A DNA stretch of 47,727 bases from Butyrivibrio sp. MC2013 (lineage in GTDB: Bacteria; Bacillota; Clostridia; Lachnospirales; Lachnospiraceae): assembly GCF_000424585.1 (NCBI RefSeq), contig NZ_AUKE01000024.1:1-47727 (forward strand), in the 5' to 3' direction. Shown piece by piece: positions 32,612-41,836 of the stretch. The position numbers were made by a program, and so were the translations under genes. Within the stretch, counting starts at the first letter, position 1. Each line of letters opens with the position of its first letter. The notes beneath the pieces were generated by a model. That model had not been told where the DNA came from, searched no databases, and saw only the letters and a list, made by a program, of their open reading frames with translations.

Positions 32612-34177
32612 TTAAAATTCTTTACCGGGATACATTCTAAAGTCAGTAGGGCTCTTGCCTGTCTGCTTCAGGAATACGTTGGTAAAATAGGCAGGATCGT
32701 TGTAGCCTGTTTCCCTGGCAACTTCATATATCTTCATATTAGTGGACAATAGAAGGCTCTTGGCCTTGTCTATCCTCTGCATGGTAATACGCTCTGTGAT
32801 GGTCTTGCCTGTCAACTTCTTATAAGCTCTTGAGAGGTAGCTGGGATTCAGATAGAGAGCTGCGCTTATGCTGCCCAAGGTCACATCATCCTTGTAATTC
32901 TTTCTGATGTAATCATTGACCTTCTCCACCAGCTCATTTCTGTAATTCTTTTTACCTATGCAGATCCTCCTGATGGAAGAGAGGGTATCTGTACCTATAG
33001 CTACCAGGCTAAAGATAGTCCTTGAACCCTGGATCTTTTCATAGATCTCATTTTCCAATCTGTTGAAGTCCTGGGAGACATCGATCTGATACCTGACAGC
33101 CTTGTGGATTACACTGGAGCAGATGACCAGCATATAGAGCTGGCACTGCTCAAAGGTGCAGCCGGACTCTGAGAGCTTGTCATAAAACTCTTTTAACAGG
33201 CCTGCTGCCAGATCGCTCCCTTCATCAAATACCGCATCGGAGATCATAGCCATCTCCCTGTCTGCATCGATGGGTATGCTGGAGGAATTCATGATATCCG
33301 GGTCTGTATATACAGCCACGTCAGAGCCAGCCACCCTGATACCTGCCAGAGCTTTGTAGGCTTCTTCTTTTGCCTGTCTCATATCTGAGGAGAGATCGTG
33401 CTCTCTGGACAGACCCATCCTCAGATCCAGTCTCATAAACTCTTCCACCATAGTGGTGATGCTGCTGACATAATTAAGGACTGTACTAAGGCCTATACCT
33501 GTACCCGGAGCGTACCAGATCACTATAAGACCGTGTGCCTCGCCCATTTTGATCAGGCAGTGGTCGCAGCCCTTTAGAGAGATATCCAGGATATGCTCTA
33601 ATACTTCTCTCAGGTTGTGCTTGCCGTCATCGGGGTCAGTCTTGTCCATTTCAAATGCACAGAGTACAAAATTCTTGCCTGCAAGAGCCAGCTCATTTTC
33701 TACGCCGCTGTCTCTACCGCCGCCTTCAGTAAGGCGTCTTAGGTATTCCTCCTGCCTCTGGGACACTGAGCCTATGAGCACCTCCTGTCCCTGGCCTCTC
33801 TCTTCTTCGATCTCCTCTATAGTCTTGGATACTGCTGCGGGAAGCTCCTCTAAGAAGTCGTTCTTGATGATAAAATCATTTACCCCGTATCTGATGGCAG
33901 TCCTTGCCAGTTCAAAATCCTGATATGCAGTGAGGATTATCACCTTAAGACTTGGATAAGACTCCCCAAGCCTTCTTGATAATTCAAGGCCGTCCATTAC
34001 AGGCATCTTAATATCTGTGATCACTATATCTGCACTGTTTTTTTCCAGATATGACAGCACCTGAGCTGCTCCTGATGCGCTGAGCACCACCTCGCAGCCT
34101 AGGGCATCCCAGTCTATGAGGCGCACTATTCCTTCTCTTATATTTCTCTCGTCATCTACGACTATGATCCTGGTCAT
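32612..34177 (-). CDS. YesN-type response regulator (receiver plus AraC HTH)
   Basis: 521 residues. The receiver has VVDDE, phospho-acceptor Asp55 in ITDIKMP, and the Lys in FIIKND. A long middle part follows, and the C-terminal ~100 residues are an AraC double HTH (VTLGSISAALYLNPSYLSR..KKLTG, YEVARETGYNDPAYFTNVF). Its start lies 26 bases inside the histidine kinase gene, so the two are coupled. It should activate the sugar ABC/GH65 operon directly downstream. Confidence 0.92.
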   Translation of the reverse strand: MTRIIVVDDERNIREGIVRLIDWDALGCEVVLSASGAAQVLSYLEKNSADIVITDIKMPVMDGLELSRRLGESYPSLKVIILTAYQDFELARTAIRYGVNDFIIKNDFLEELPAAVSKTIEEIEEERGQGQEVLIGSVSQRQEEYLRRLTEGGGRDSGVENELALAGKNFVLCAFEMDKTDPDDGKHNLREVLEHILDISLKGCDHCLIKMGEAHGLIVIWYAPGTGIGLSTVLNYVSSITTMVEEFMRLDLRMGLSREHDLSSDMRQAKEEAYKALAGIRVAGSDVAVYTDPDIMNSSSIPIDADREMAMISDAVFDEGSDLAAGLLKEFYDKLSESGCTFEQCQLYMLVICSSVIHKAVRYQIDVSQDFNRLENEIYEKIQGSRTIFSLVAIGTDTLSSIRRICIGKKNYRNELVEKVNDYIRKNYKDDVTLGSISAALYLNPSYLSRAYKKLTGKTITERITMQRIDKAKSLLLSTNMKIYEVARETGYNDPAYFTNVFLKQTGKSPTDFRMYPGKEF

Positions 34178-35858
34178 GACTTTGTTTCCTTTCCTTGGAA
34201 GGGATCTTTATCATAACATCCGTCCCTTCTCCCTTATTACTTCTGATATTGATTCCGTAGGCCTCTCCGCAAAGGAGCCTTATACGCTGATCTGTATTGG
34301 AGATGCCGGTCTTGTCCCTGCTCTCCTCTCCGGGAGCCGTCTTCTTGCTGTCACTTAGTTCATCCACGTCAAAGCCTGCCCCGTTGTCCAATACGTGGAT
34401 GGCTACATCCTCATCCTGCCGCCTTAGGATCACCTCTACCCTGGCTTCCCCTTCGGTATTCTCGATGCCGTGTACTATAGCATTTTCTACCATTGGCTCT
34501 ATTACCAGCCTGGGTATCATCTCATCGTATATAGTCTCATCATCAATATCTATGCTATAGGTCAGTCGGTCTTCATATCTGACCTTTTGCAGTTCCAGAT
34601 AATAGTTCACCAGCTTTAGCTCTTCCCTGATGGTGATAAAGGTCCTCTCATCCTTGTAGATACCTGCCCTTAAGAGTCCTGAAAGGGATGCGATCATACT
34701 GGTCACAGCTTCATTGCCTGCCATCTTGGCCTTTATCTGTATGGTCAGGAGTATATTAAAGAGAAAGTGAGGATTCATCTGATGCTGCAAGGACCTGATC
34801 TCTGAATCCTTTAGGAGGATCCTGGCTTCATATCCGGACCTTTCCAGCTTCCTGATCCTGCCTGATAATATTATGAACATCAGTATGGAAAAGACTGCCA
34901 CTATAACCGACACTATAAAGAAGCTCTTCATGCCGCCAATGGTCCTAAATACCAGTACGCTGTAGGGGATAAGGCAGACAAAGCTAAAGTCTGCATTTAC
35001 TCTTTTCTTGAGCCCTGTGTAGGAATTACCATCGTACCATACTCTGACTGTTTCGCCGTCCCCAGCTGATTCAAAGCTGGTCATGATCTCATCCGGAATC
35101 TTTTTGCCCAGCATAAGAGCATCATTGGAGGAATATACCTTTTGCCCGGGGCCCACTATATATGTCAGAGCGCCTTCATAAGAAGCCGCATCCTCAAAGG
35201 ATTTTCTAAAATACTCCTCACTGGTTGCTCCAATGATATAGAGGCTGTGATCACTGGTAAAATCAGACTGGATCCTAAGCGTGGTAAATATTCTGGGATT
35301 AGATGCCGTGGGCGGTATCATAAGAGAATAGTCATCTGTATTTGATATGATACCCTCTACTCTTGAGGTCTCATCCGAGATCATCTTGAGATTGGTCGGC
35401 TTGGTATAGGAAGTCGCAAGAAGGGTCTCATCCTCGTAGAGAGTGATATAGTCAAATAGCTGCAAGTTCCATGCACTGGAGCTGACAAGGAGATTTTGCA
35501 TCTCTTTGTTGAGGAGAATCTGATTCTCCAGATTGGCCTTACCCCCAAGTGAAAAATAGGTCTGATCCTTGAGCCAGTTATCTACAGAATCAGAGCCTGA
35601 GAGGTTATAGGTAGCAGTCCTTATGAGAGATATGGTCCTGTCCAGATTATCCGTAGTCACCTCGGCCATAGACTCAATATTCTGCTCAAAGGACTCCAGG
35701 ATATTATCATAGATAGTGCTGGTCACATAGCTTACATACACAACAAAGACTATGATCAGGATCACAATGAACTTATAAAGCTCACCGCTTCCCTTTTTCT
35801 CTTCCTGCTTTTCATCAAATATATCTTTATGTAATTCTTTATTATTCTGATCGCTCAT
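34152..35858 (-). CDS. YesM-type sensor histidine kinase
   Basis: 568 residues. Membrane spans lie at about 28-50 and 315-338, enclosing an extracellular sensor of about 260 residues. The phospho-His motif is QHQMNPHFLFN; the ATP site has EPMVENAIVHG and DNGAGFD. AAGGGA precedes the ATG. YesM kinases commonly sense extracellular oligosaccharides, in keeping with the operon that follows. Confidence 0.92.
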   Translation of the reverse strand: MSDQNNKELHKDIFDEKQEEKKGSGELYKFIVILIIVFVVYVSYVTSTIYDNILESFEQNIESMAEVTTDNLDRTISLIRTATYNLSGSDSVDNWLKDQTYFSLGGKANLENQILLNKEMQNLLVSSSAWNLQLFDYITLYEDETLLATSYTKPTNLKMISDETSRVEGIISNTDDYSLMIPPTASNPRIFTTLRIQSDFTSDHSLYIIGATSEEYFRKSFEDAASYEGALTYIVGPGQKVYSSNDALMLGKKIPDEIMTSFESAGDGETVRVWYDGNSYTGLKKRVNADFSFVCLIPYSVLVFRTIGGMKSFFIVSVIVAVFSILMFIILSGRIRKLERSGYEARILLKDSEIRSLQHQMNPHFLFNILLTIQIKAKMAGNEAVTSMIASLSGLLRAGIYKDERTFITIREELKLVNYYLELQKVRYEDRLTYSIDIDDETIYDEMIPRLVIEPMVENAIVHGIENTEGEARVEVILRRQDEDVAIHVLDNGAGFDVDELSDSKKTAPGEESRDKTGISNTDQRIRLLCGEAYGINIRSNKGEGTDVMIKIPSKERKQSHDQDHSRR

Positions 35859-36126
35859 ATTGTTCCCTTGAATTATCGTATTCGTTATTATTTTATCGTC
35901 AGAGACATTTGTTATGAATGCTCTTAATGCCCTGCTTCTTGGAATATTTTTACATTCCCATTTTTACTTTCCCGCTTGATCAAATATTTCTTGTACTCAT
36001 TTTACCTTTATATCGATATTTTTACCAAAAACGCTTACAATGCTCTTTGCACTGCTATTGACTGGGGATGAAATGATATGTATGGTGGACTGTGTGAATA
36101 ATAATCCTTACGCGAAGAGGTGCCAT

Positions 36127-37068
36127 ATGAAGATAGTATTCCTGGATAGAAAGACAATCGGAGAAGACATAGATCTCTCTCCCTTTAAGGAGTTTGGAGA
36201 ACTGGTGATCTATGATTACTCTTCTCCGGAGGAAGCGGCTATAAGAACCGCTGACGCAGACGTGATAGTATTAAATAAGGTCCCAGTAAACAGACAGACT
36301 ATAGGAAATGCTGAGCATTTAAAGCTTGTATGCGTCACAGCTACCGGTATCAATAACCTGGATCTGGATTATCTGGATGAGAGGGGGATCGCTTGGAGAA
36401 ATGTAGCGGGCTATTCCACAGAATCTGTGGCCCAGCACACCTTTGCCATGCTTTTTTATCTCCTTGAGAATATGGATTATTATGACAGATATGTCAAGTC
36501 CGGAGGCTATGCCGGGGACTATATGTTTACCCATTTTGAAAGACACTACCATGAGCTTAGCGGCATGAATTGGGGCATCATAGGTCTTGGCAATATTGGA
36601 AGGAGGGTAGCTGATCTGGCCAAAGCCTTTGGCTGCAAAGTCTCCTACTACTCCACCTCAGGCAAAAATCATAACCCTGATCATGAGGAAAAGAGCCTGG
36701 AAGAGCTCCTTAGAGATTCAGATATAATCTCAATACATGCTCCTCTTAATGCTGATACCAAATATCTTATAAATGCAGATACCCTGGCCCTGATGAAGAA
36801 ATCTGCCATTCTGCTGAACCTGGGAAGGGGTCCCATCATCAATGAGGCAGATCTGGCAGATGCTCTGACTGACGGCACCATCGCAGCAGCAGGTCTTGAT
36901 GTACTCTCGGTAGAGCCCATAGCAGCTGACAATCCTCTGATGACTATCAAGGACAGCTCCCGACTTCTCATCACTCCCCACATAGCCTGGGCCAGTGTGG
37001 AAGCCAGGACGCGCCTTATGAAGATCATTGAAGGACAGATCAGGGAGTATCTGGCTGCTAATTCCTAA
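36127..37068 (+). CDS. D-2-hydroxyacid dehydrogenase (glycerate dehydrogenase-like)
   Basis: 313 residues from ATG 36127 (MKIVFLDRK), with GAGGTG upstream; 29 codons of upstream frame are rejected. NAD site GLGNIGRRVADLAKAFG; catalytic Arg in NLGRGPIINEADL, Glu in DVLSVEP and His in TPHIAWAS. It reduces or oxidises a 2-keto/2-hydroxy acid such as hydroxypyruvate/glycerate. It stands alone, with a terminator at 37163. Confidence 0.88.
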   Translation: MKIVFLDRKTIGEDIDLSPFKEFGELVIYDYSSPEEAAIRTADADVIVLNKVPVNRQTIGNAEHLKLVCVTATGINNLDLDYLDERGIAWRNVAGYSTESVAQHTFAMLFYLLENMDYYDRYVKSGGYAGDYMFTHFERHYHELSGMNWGIIGLGNIGRRVADLAKAFGCKVSYYSTSGKNHNPDHEEKSLEELLRDSDIISIHAPLNADTKYLINADTLALMKKSAILLNLGRGPIINEADLADALTDGTIAAAGLDVLSVEPIAADNPLMTIKDSSRLLITPHIAWASVEARTRLMKIIEGQIREYLAANS

Positions 37069-37162
37069 AGACAGTGCTATCAAAGCTTCTAAAAATTAGA
37101 ATTATATTTCATAATTTCTCTGCTTTCAAATGTGGAAACTATTATTAATTATTAGTTTCTAT

Positions 37163-37197
37163 AGCGCTGAATACCATGATGTTCAGCGCTTTTCTTT
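37163..37197 (+). terminator. Terminator of the dehydrogenase gene
   Basis: AGCGCTGAA and TTCAGCGCT form a 9-bp stem with a 10-base loop, followed by TTTCTTTTTTT. Confidence 0.88.
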
Positions 37198-37266
37198 TTT
37201 TATGTTTTTTAATACTATAAATCATATTCTCTATAAAAAAATTTCTCTTTTTCAGCAATATAGCAT

Positions 37267-37292
37267 TAATTTTAGGCAATACTATCCGATAT
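37267..37292 (+). promoter_or_regulatory. SigD (sigma-28)-like promoter of the chemoreceptor
   Basis: TAAT at 37267-37270, 15 bases, then CCGATAT at 37286-37292, closely fits TAAA-N15-GCCGATAA, the motility sigma consensus. The chemoreceptor starts 41 bases downstream. Confidence 0.65.
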
Positions 37293-37333
37293 ACAAGTCG
37301 CAACTATAAATATAGCACATGAGGAAAAGTAGA

Positions 37334-39127
37334 ATGAGTAATAAAGAAAACTCCGCAAATAACAAGGTCGGATTGTTCCACTCTATCAGCTTCCAGACTA
37401 CAGTCCTTAACCTGATCATCCTGATCATGTTTGTCGTCTTCGCTGTGTTTAACCTTAGCTCCATGACAAGCATCAAGGACTATGCCGTTACTTCGCTGGA
37501 TGTCTCCTCTGAGACTCTGCTCACTCTGGGCAATATGAAGGCCAATGTGAGCACAGCGGTTTCTGACGTTAGTGCCCTGGCCAGGATCTGTACCCAGGAA
37601 GATACTGCGGATGCCATCAAGATGAGAAATGCATCCAATTACCGTCTGGAGATTGAAAGTCTCTATAACAAGCTCCCCAGCCAGGAAGCATATCTTAGAG
37701 ACAATTCTCTTTGGGAGATGTTCGCTCCCGGTAAGGCAGCTGTTGAAGATGCTTCCGCCAAGATCGAAACCTATTTTACCGATGTGTTTAAAATACTGGA
37801 CCTGGTAGAAGCAGGCGATTATCAGGCAGCCTTTGATCTGCTTGATGGTCAGTATCAGTCAGATATGTCTGACGCTCAGACTTCCATCAAGGTTATGGAA
37901 GATGACGTTATCATCGTGGTAGACCGTGTAAGTCCTGCGGTTGAAGCCAGACTTTCCAGTGCCTACACCCTGTCAATCATCATTTCAATCATTGTTGCTC
38001 TCCTTATCCTGGTTTCTCTTGCCTTTACTAACTTTACTCTTGTTAACAAGATCAAACATATCACAGGCGAGATTGGCGGTATCGTTAATGCCATTGATGA
38101 AGGACACGGAGATCTGTCCAAGCGTCTTGATACCAAGACCAACAACGAGCTGAGCCTGATCGTAAATGGCTTCAACTCATTCATGAATACCCTTCAGTCT
38201 ATTATCGGCAAGGTTAAGGACGGCACAGTTGTCCTTGAGCAGTCCTCCTCAAATGTATCTCAGAGAATCAACGAAGTATCAGGTAATATCATGAATACCT
38301 CTGCTGCCATGGAAGAGCTGTCCGCTACTATGGACTCTGTATCTACCATCACTCAGGAACTGAACAACAGGATGAATGATGTAGACAAGGCTACAGAGGA
38401 TATCCGTAATCAGGCAAGAGAAGGTCTGGATACCGCCGGACAGATCAAGGAAAGTGCAGAGACTATCAAGGCAGATACCGCTTCCCGTAAGGACGGCGCC
38501 AAAGCCAAGGTTGAAACTCTCTCCGCTACTCTCGAACAGTCAGTAAGAGATTCCGAAAAGGTATCCCAGATCAACGGCCTCACAGCCAATATCATGGAGA
38601 TTGCATCTCGTACCAACCTTTTGTCTCTCAATGCTTCTATCGAGGCAGCAAGAGCAGGTGAAGCAGGTAAGGGCTTTGCTGTCGTTGCTGAAGAGATCGG
38701 CGAACTGGCTGCAAATTCCCACCAGACAGCCGGCAATATCCAGTCTATCTCCAACGAAGTGACCAGTGCCGTGCAGGCTCTGTCAGAAAATGCTACTCAG
38801 GTTATTGAATTTATCAACTCCACTGTACTGTCGGATTATGATACCTTCGGTACTCTGGGTGATGATTATATGGAAACATCACGAACCGTCTCCGATATGG
38901 TCCAGACCTTCACAAACAAAGCTGACATACTATCCGAGACCATGGCCAAGATGATCGAAGATATCAACTCTATCTCCGAATCCATTGATGAGTCTTCCAA
39001 GGCCATCACAATGTCTGCAGAGAATTCACAGGAGATTGTTAACGAGATCTCTGATATCAGTTCTGCTGTTAAGACCAATACGGACGTATCTGACGATCTG
39101 ACATCTTCAGTATCCATGTTTAATTAA
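37334..39127 (+). CDS. Methyl-accepting chemotaxis protein
   Basis: 597 residues from the ATG at 37334, which has GAGGA eight bases upstream inside the alternative earlier start. Membrane spans at about 17-40 and 208-233 enclose an extracellular four-helix-type sensor domain. A HAMP linker follows to about 285, then the signalling coiled coil with the tip [20 protein letters not shown]. The SigD-like promoter ties it to the flagellar regulon. The gene 57 bp downstream encodes a sugar-binding lipoprotein, probably its ligand-presenting partner. Confidence 0.92.
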   Translation: MSNKENSANNKVGLFHSISFQTTVLNLIILIMFVVFAVFNLSSMTSIKDYAVTSLDVSSETLLTLGNMKANVSTAVSDVSALARICTQEDTADAIKMRNASNYRLEIESLYNKLPSQEAYLRDNSLWEMFAPGKAAVEDASAKIETYFTDVFKILDLVEAGDYQAAFDLLDGQYQSDMSDAQTSIKVMEDDVIIVVDRVSPAVEARLSSAYTLSIIISIIVALLILVSLAFTNFTLVNKIKHITGEIGGIVNAIDEGHGDLSKRLDTKTNNELSLIVNGFNSFMNTLQSIIGKVKDGTVVLEQSSSNVSQRINEVSGNIMNTSAAMEELSATMDSVSTITQELNNRMNDVDKATEDIRNQAREGLDTAGQIKESAETIKADTASRKDGAKAKVETLSATLEQSVRDSEKVSQINGLTANIMEIASRTNLLSLNASIEAARAGEAGKGFAVVAEEIGELAANSHQTAGNIQSISNEVTSAVQALSENATQVIEFINSTVLSDYDTFGTLGDDYMETSRTVSDMVQTFTNKADILSETMAKMIEDINSISESIDESSKAITMSAENSQEIVNEISDISSAVKTNTDVSDDLTSSVSMFN

Positions 39128-39184
39128 TCATAGCTACTGAAATCATCAGATTCGCAGCATTCAAGAAAGGAACGAGATCATATT

Positions 39185-40216
39185 ATGAAAAAACTCATTG
39201 CTCTGGTTCTTACAGGCGTAATACTCCTTACAGGTTGTGCCAAGGGAGGCGGCGGCAAAGCCTTTAACGTTCCCGAAGGAGAAGTTCAGGCTGATTCCGC
39301 CTATTATAGCAAGGCTGATCTAAACTCTCTTAAAGACAAGAAGATCGGTATCACCATCCAGTCTCTGGATAACGCATACTGGGCAGGTGTCATGGGCGGA
39401 CTGGAAGAGGTCCTGACCAAATATCAGGCTAATTATAAGCTGGTAGCCTGCGATCAGAATGTGGATACACAGATCGGACAGATAGAAAACTTCATCACAG
39501 ATAACTACGACTTTATCCTGGTACATGCAGCAGATAAGAACGCTATTGAAGATCTCTGCGGCCAGGCAAGAAGTAAGGGTATCAAGGTTATGTGCTGGGA
39601 TGATACCATGACAAATTCCGATGTTAACTGGATCCTGGACAATATGTCACTGGGAATTGAGATTGGTAAGCTTGCAGGCGATTTTATCAATGAGCATTAT
39701 GACGCATCCAATAAAGCTAAGGTATGCTTCATTGGATATGACGCCCTGGAAGTACTCCTGGACAGAGGAAATGGAATAAAGAAGGGAATGGAAGATGTGG
39801 CCGGCGGCAAGTTTGAGATCGTAGCAGAGGTTGACGGACTTAATCCTGATCAGGCTCAGGCCGCTATGGATCAGGTACTCAAGGAAACACCTGACTGCAA
39901 TATCGCAGTAGGTATCGGATCCGGTGCTATGATAGGTGCCAATGAGTCCTATATGAACTTCTACAATTCACAGATTCCTGAAGAAGTTGGCGTCATCACT
40001 ACGGACGTTACCAAGAGACAGCTCAATGCCATCCTCTCCGATGAGGCCTGCAGAGGCATCATTGGTTTTGAAGGCTCAGACGTTGATACAGGTAATGCAG
40101 CAGCTGCCATGATCGCACTGGTACTGGCTGATCAGCAGGGCTCACACAACGTATTCAGAGGTTTCAGCCCTATCACTGCTGATAACGTTAATGCTATCCT
40201 TAGTAATATGAAATGA
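39185..40216 (+). CDS. Periplasmic-type sugar-binding lipoprotein (Peripla_BP_4)
   Basis: 343 residues. Lipoprotein signal MKKLIALVLTGVILLTGC with Cys18. The ribose/galactose-binding fold is seen in KKIGITIQSLDNAYWAGVMGG, VACDQNVDTQIGQIENFI, VMCWDDT, GYDALEVLLDRGNG and VGVITTD. No permease or ATPase is adjacent; it instead follows a chemoreceptor gene without a terminator between. This suggests a sensing rather than transport role. Confidence 0.88.
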   Translation: MKKLIALVLTGVILLTGCAKGGGGKAFNVPEGEVQADSAYYSKADLNSLKDKKIGITIQSLDNAYWAGVMGGLEEVLTKYQANYKLVACDQNVDTQIGQIENFITDNYDFILVHAADKNAIEDLCGQARSKGIKVMCWDDTMTNSDVNWILDNMSLGIEIGKLAGDFINEHYDASNKAKVCFIGYDALEVLLDRGNGIKKGMEDVAGGKFEIVAEVDGLNPDQAQAAMDQVLKETPDCNIAVGIGSGAMIGANESYMNFYNSQIPEEVGVITTDVTKRQLNAILSDEACRGIIGFEGSDVDTGNAAAAMIALVLADQQGSHNVFRGFSPITADNVNAILSNMK

Positions 40217-40246
40217 TCTTTATCATAGCGGCGCTTTTGATAATAT

Positions 40247-40283
40247 GTACCCTCCTTACTGGTTTGTCCAGTAAAGAGGGTAC
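40247..40283. terminator. Strong hairpin after the chemoreceptor operon
   Basis: GTACCCTC-C-TTACTGG and CCAGTAA-A-GAGGGTAC pair across a five-base loop. It lies between convergent genes and probably serves both. Confidence 0.8.
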
Positions 40284-40350
40284 ATAACAGTCTGCTTTAG
40301 GGTTTTTGGTGTAAGATGGCTGCTGCCTGTAAAACGCTGCCGTTCTTCGA

Positions 40351-41718
40351 TCATAGGGTGAATTCTGCAAAGCCTTCATCCCTGTCATTATCATCAGCCA
40401 TAATAGATAGCACTGCTTCATCCTCCTGCTGGGCAAGAGGGTCCTTGGCATAGGAAAATTCGTCCGATGACAGGAGTGCTTCTACATCAAGTCCCGGATG
40501 CTGATAAAGTATATCAAGTAGCTCTATAAAATCCCTGATCACCTCTCTGGGCGTGATATGACTGTCAGCTCCTATCCTGCCATATTCTATCCTGATAAAT
40601 ACCGCCAGGTCTTCATCCGAGAGCTGTAAATCCCAGTCGTAGAGCCTCTTATGAATATCTGCAAGCTTATCGCACAGTACCAGCATCTCTTCTGCTGTAA
40701 GGGGCTCTAAGAGGATAACCGGAGCCAGCATATCCCTGAGCCTTTCCCCAGAGAACTTGCCCTGAGACAGCCTGGACCTTAGTGCTTCATAGCTGTACAC
40801 ACCTCTTCTTTGATCTTCGATAGCCTGAGGCGTGCCGCACATGATAAAGCCCAGATACCTGGCCTTGCCCTGAAGAGTGTCATTATAGATCGTGAGTATC
40901 TTCTCATAATTGTACTGCCTTGTGATGGCATTAGGAATCTTATAGATGTTGACCAGCTCATCTATCATCACCATCAGTCCGCTATAACCTGCCTGCTTAA
41001 AAAAGTAGGCAAAGAGCTTCATATATTCATACCAATCATCATCAGTCACTATTATGCCTACGCCAAGCTCTCTTTTGGCTTCGGTCTTATTGACATATTC
41101 ACCCCTGAACCACTTGATAACAGCAGCCTTTAATGCTTCATCCCCCTCTGCATAGGACCTGTAATATATGGTCAGGATCCTGGCAAAGTCAAAGCCATGT
41201 ACCAGGTCGTTCATAGAGGAGATCACCTGAAATATACGTTTCTCTACCTGCGCAGTAAAAGAAGGGTTATCACTGGGAACTCCTTCCATTATTAGTGCGG
41301 AGGATACTCCCTGAATCCATTTATCCAATATAAGGCTAAGGGCTCCTCCTTCAGGCCTGCTCTTCACAGACATATTCTGTATGAGCTCCTTGTAAGTGGC
41401 AAGGCCCTGGCCCTTGTTGCCATAAAGCCTTCTCTCAGGGGAAAGGTCTGCATCCATTACCACAAAGCCCCTGTCCATCACATAATTACGGATAGTCTGG
41501 ATAAGAAAGCTCTTACCGCTTCCGTACCTGCCTTCTATAAATCTGCAGGAGGCTCCTCCCTCTGATATGATATCCACGTCATGAAGAAGAGCATCTATCT
41601 CATTCTTCCTGCCTACTGTTATATACGGAAGCCCGATCCTGGGCACTACGCCGCCCTTTAAGGACTGGATCACACTGCTTGCTATTCTCTTTGGTATCAC
41701 TCTGTTATTGGTATCCAA
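40351..41718 (-). CDS. BrxD-like (DUF2791) P-loop ATPase
   Basis: 455 residues. Walker A GRYGSGKSF at about 64-72, Walker B LMVMIDELVNIY near 245-256, and sensor-like FIMCGTPQA. The start RIASSVIQSLKGGVVPRIGLPYI, split here by a turn, is typical of the BREX BrxC/BrxD family. Start is TTG 41718, with GAGGA nine bases upstream. It is divergent from the helicase gene across 118 bp, sharing a promoter region. BrxD-like ATPases work with helicases in BREX type 3 and in TerB-linked loci. Confidence 0.82.
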   Translation of the reverse strand: MDTNNRVIPKRIASSVIQSLKGGVVPRIGLPYITVGRKNEIDALLHDVDIISEGGASCRFIEGRYGSGKSFLIQTIRNYVMDRGFVVMDADLSPERRLYGNKGQGLATYKELIQNMSVKSRPEGGALSLILDKWIQGVSSALIMEGVPSDNPSFTAQVEKRIFQVISSMNDLVHGFDFARILTIYYRSYAEGDEALKAAVIKWFRGEYVNKTEAKRELGVGIIVTDDDWYEYMKLFAYFFKQAGYSGLMVMIDELVNIYKIPNAITRQYNYEKILTIYNDTLQGKARYLGFIMCGTPQAIEDQRRGVYSYEALRSRLSQGKFSGERLRDMLAPVILLEPLTAEEMLVLCDKLADIHKRLYDWDLQLSDEDLAVFIRIEYGRIGADSHITPREVIRDFIELLDILYQHPGLDVEALLSSDEFSYAKDPLAQQEDEAVLSIMADDNDRDEGFAEFTL

Positions 41719-41836
41719 AATAAAGTATCCTCTTTTTTCTCCGGAACATGTTATAGTAATTATAGCAGTTTTAATTCATCATATTACATATCTTAGCTTT
41801 TTAAATTCTTTTTTTCAACATATAAAGGAGCCTTTT

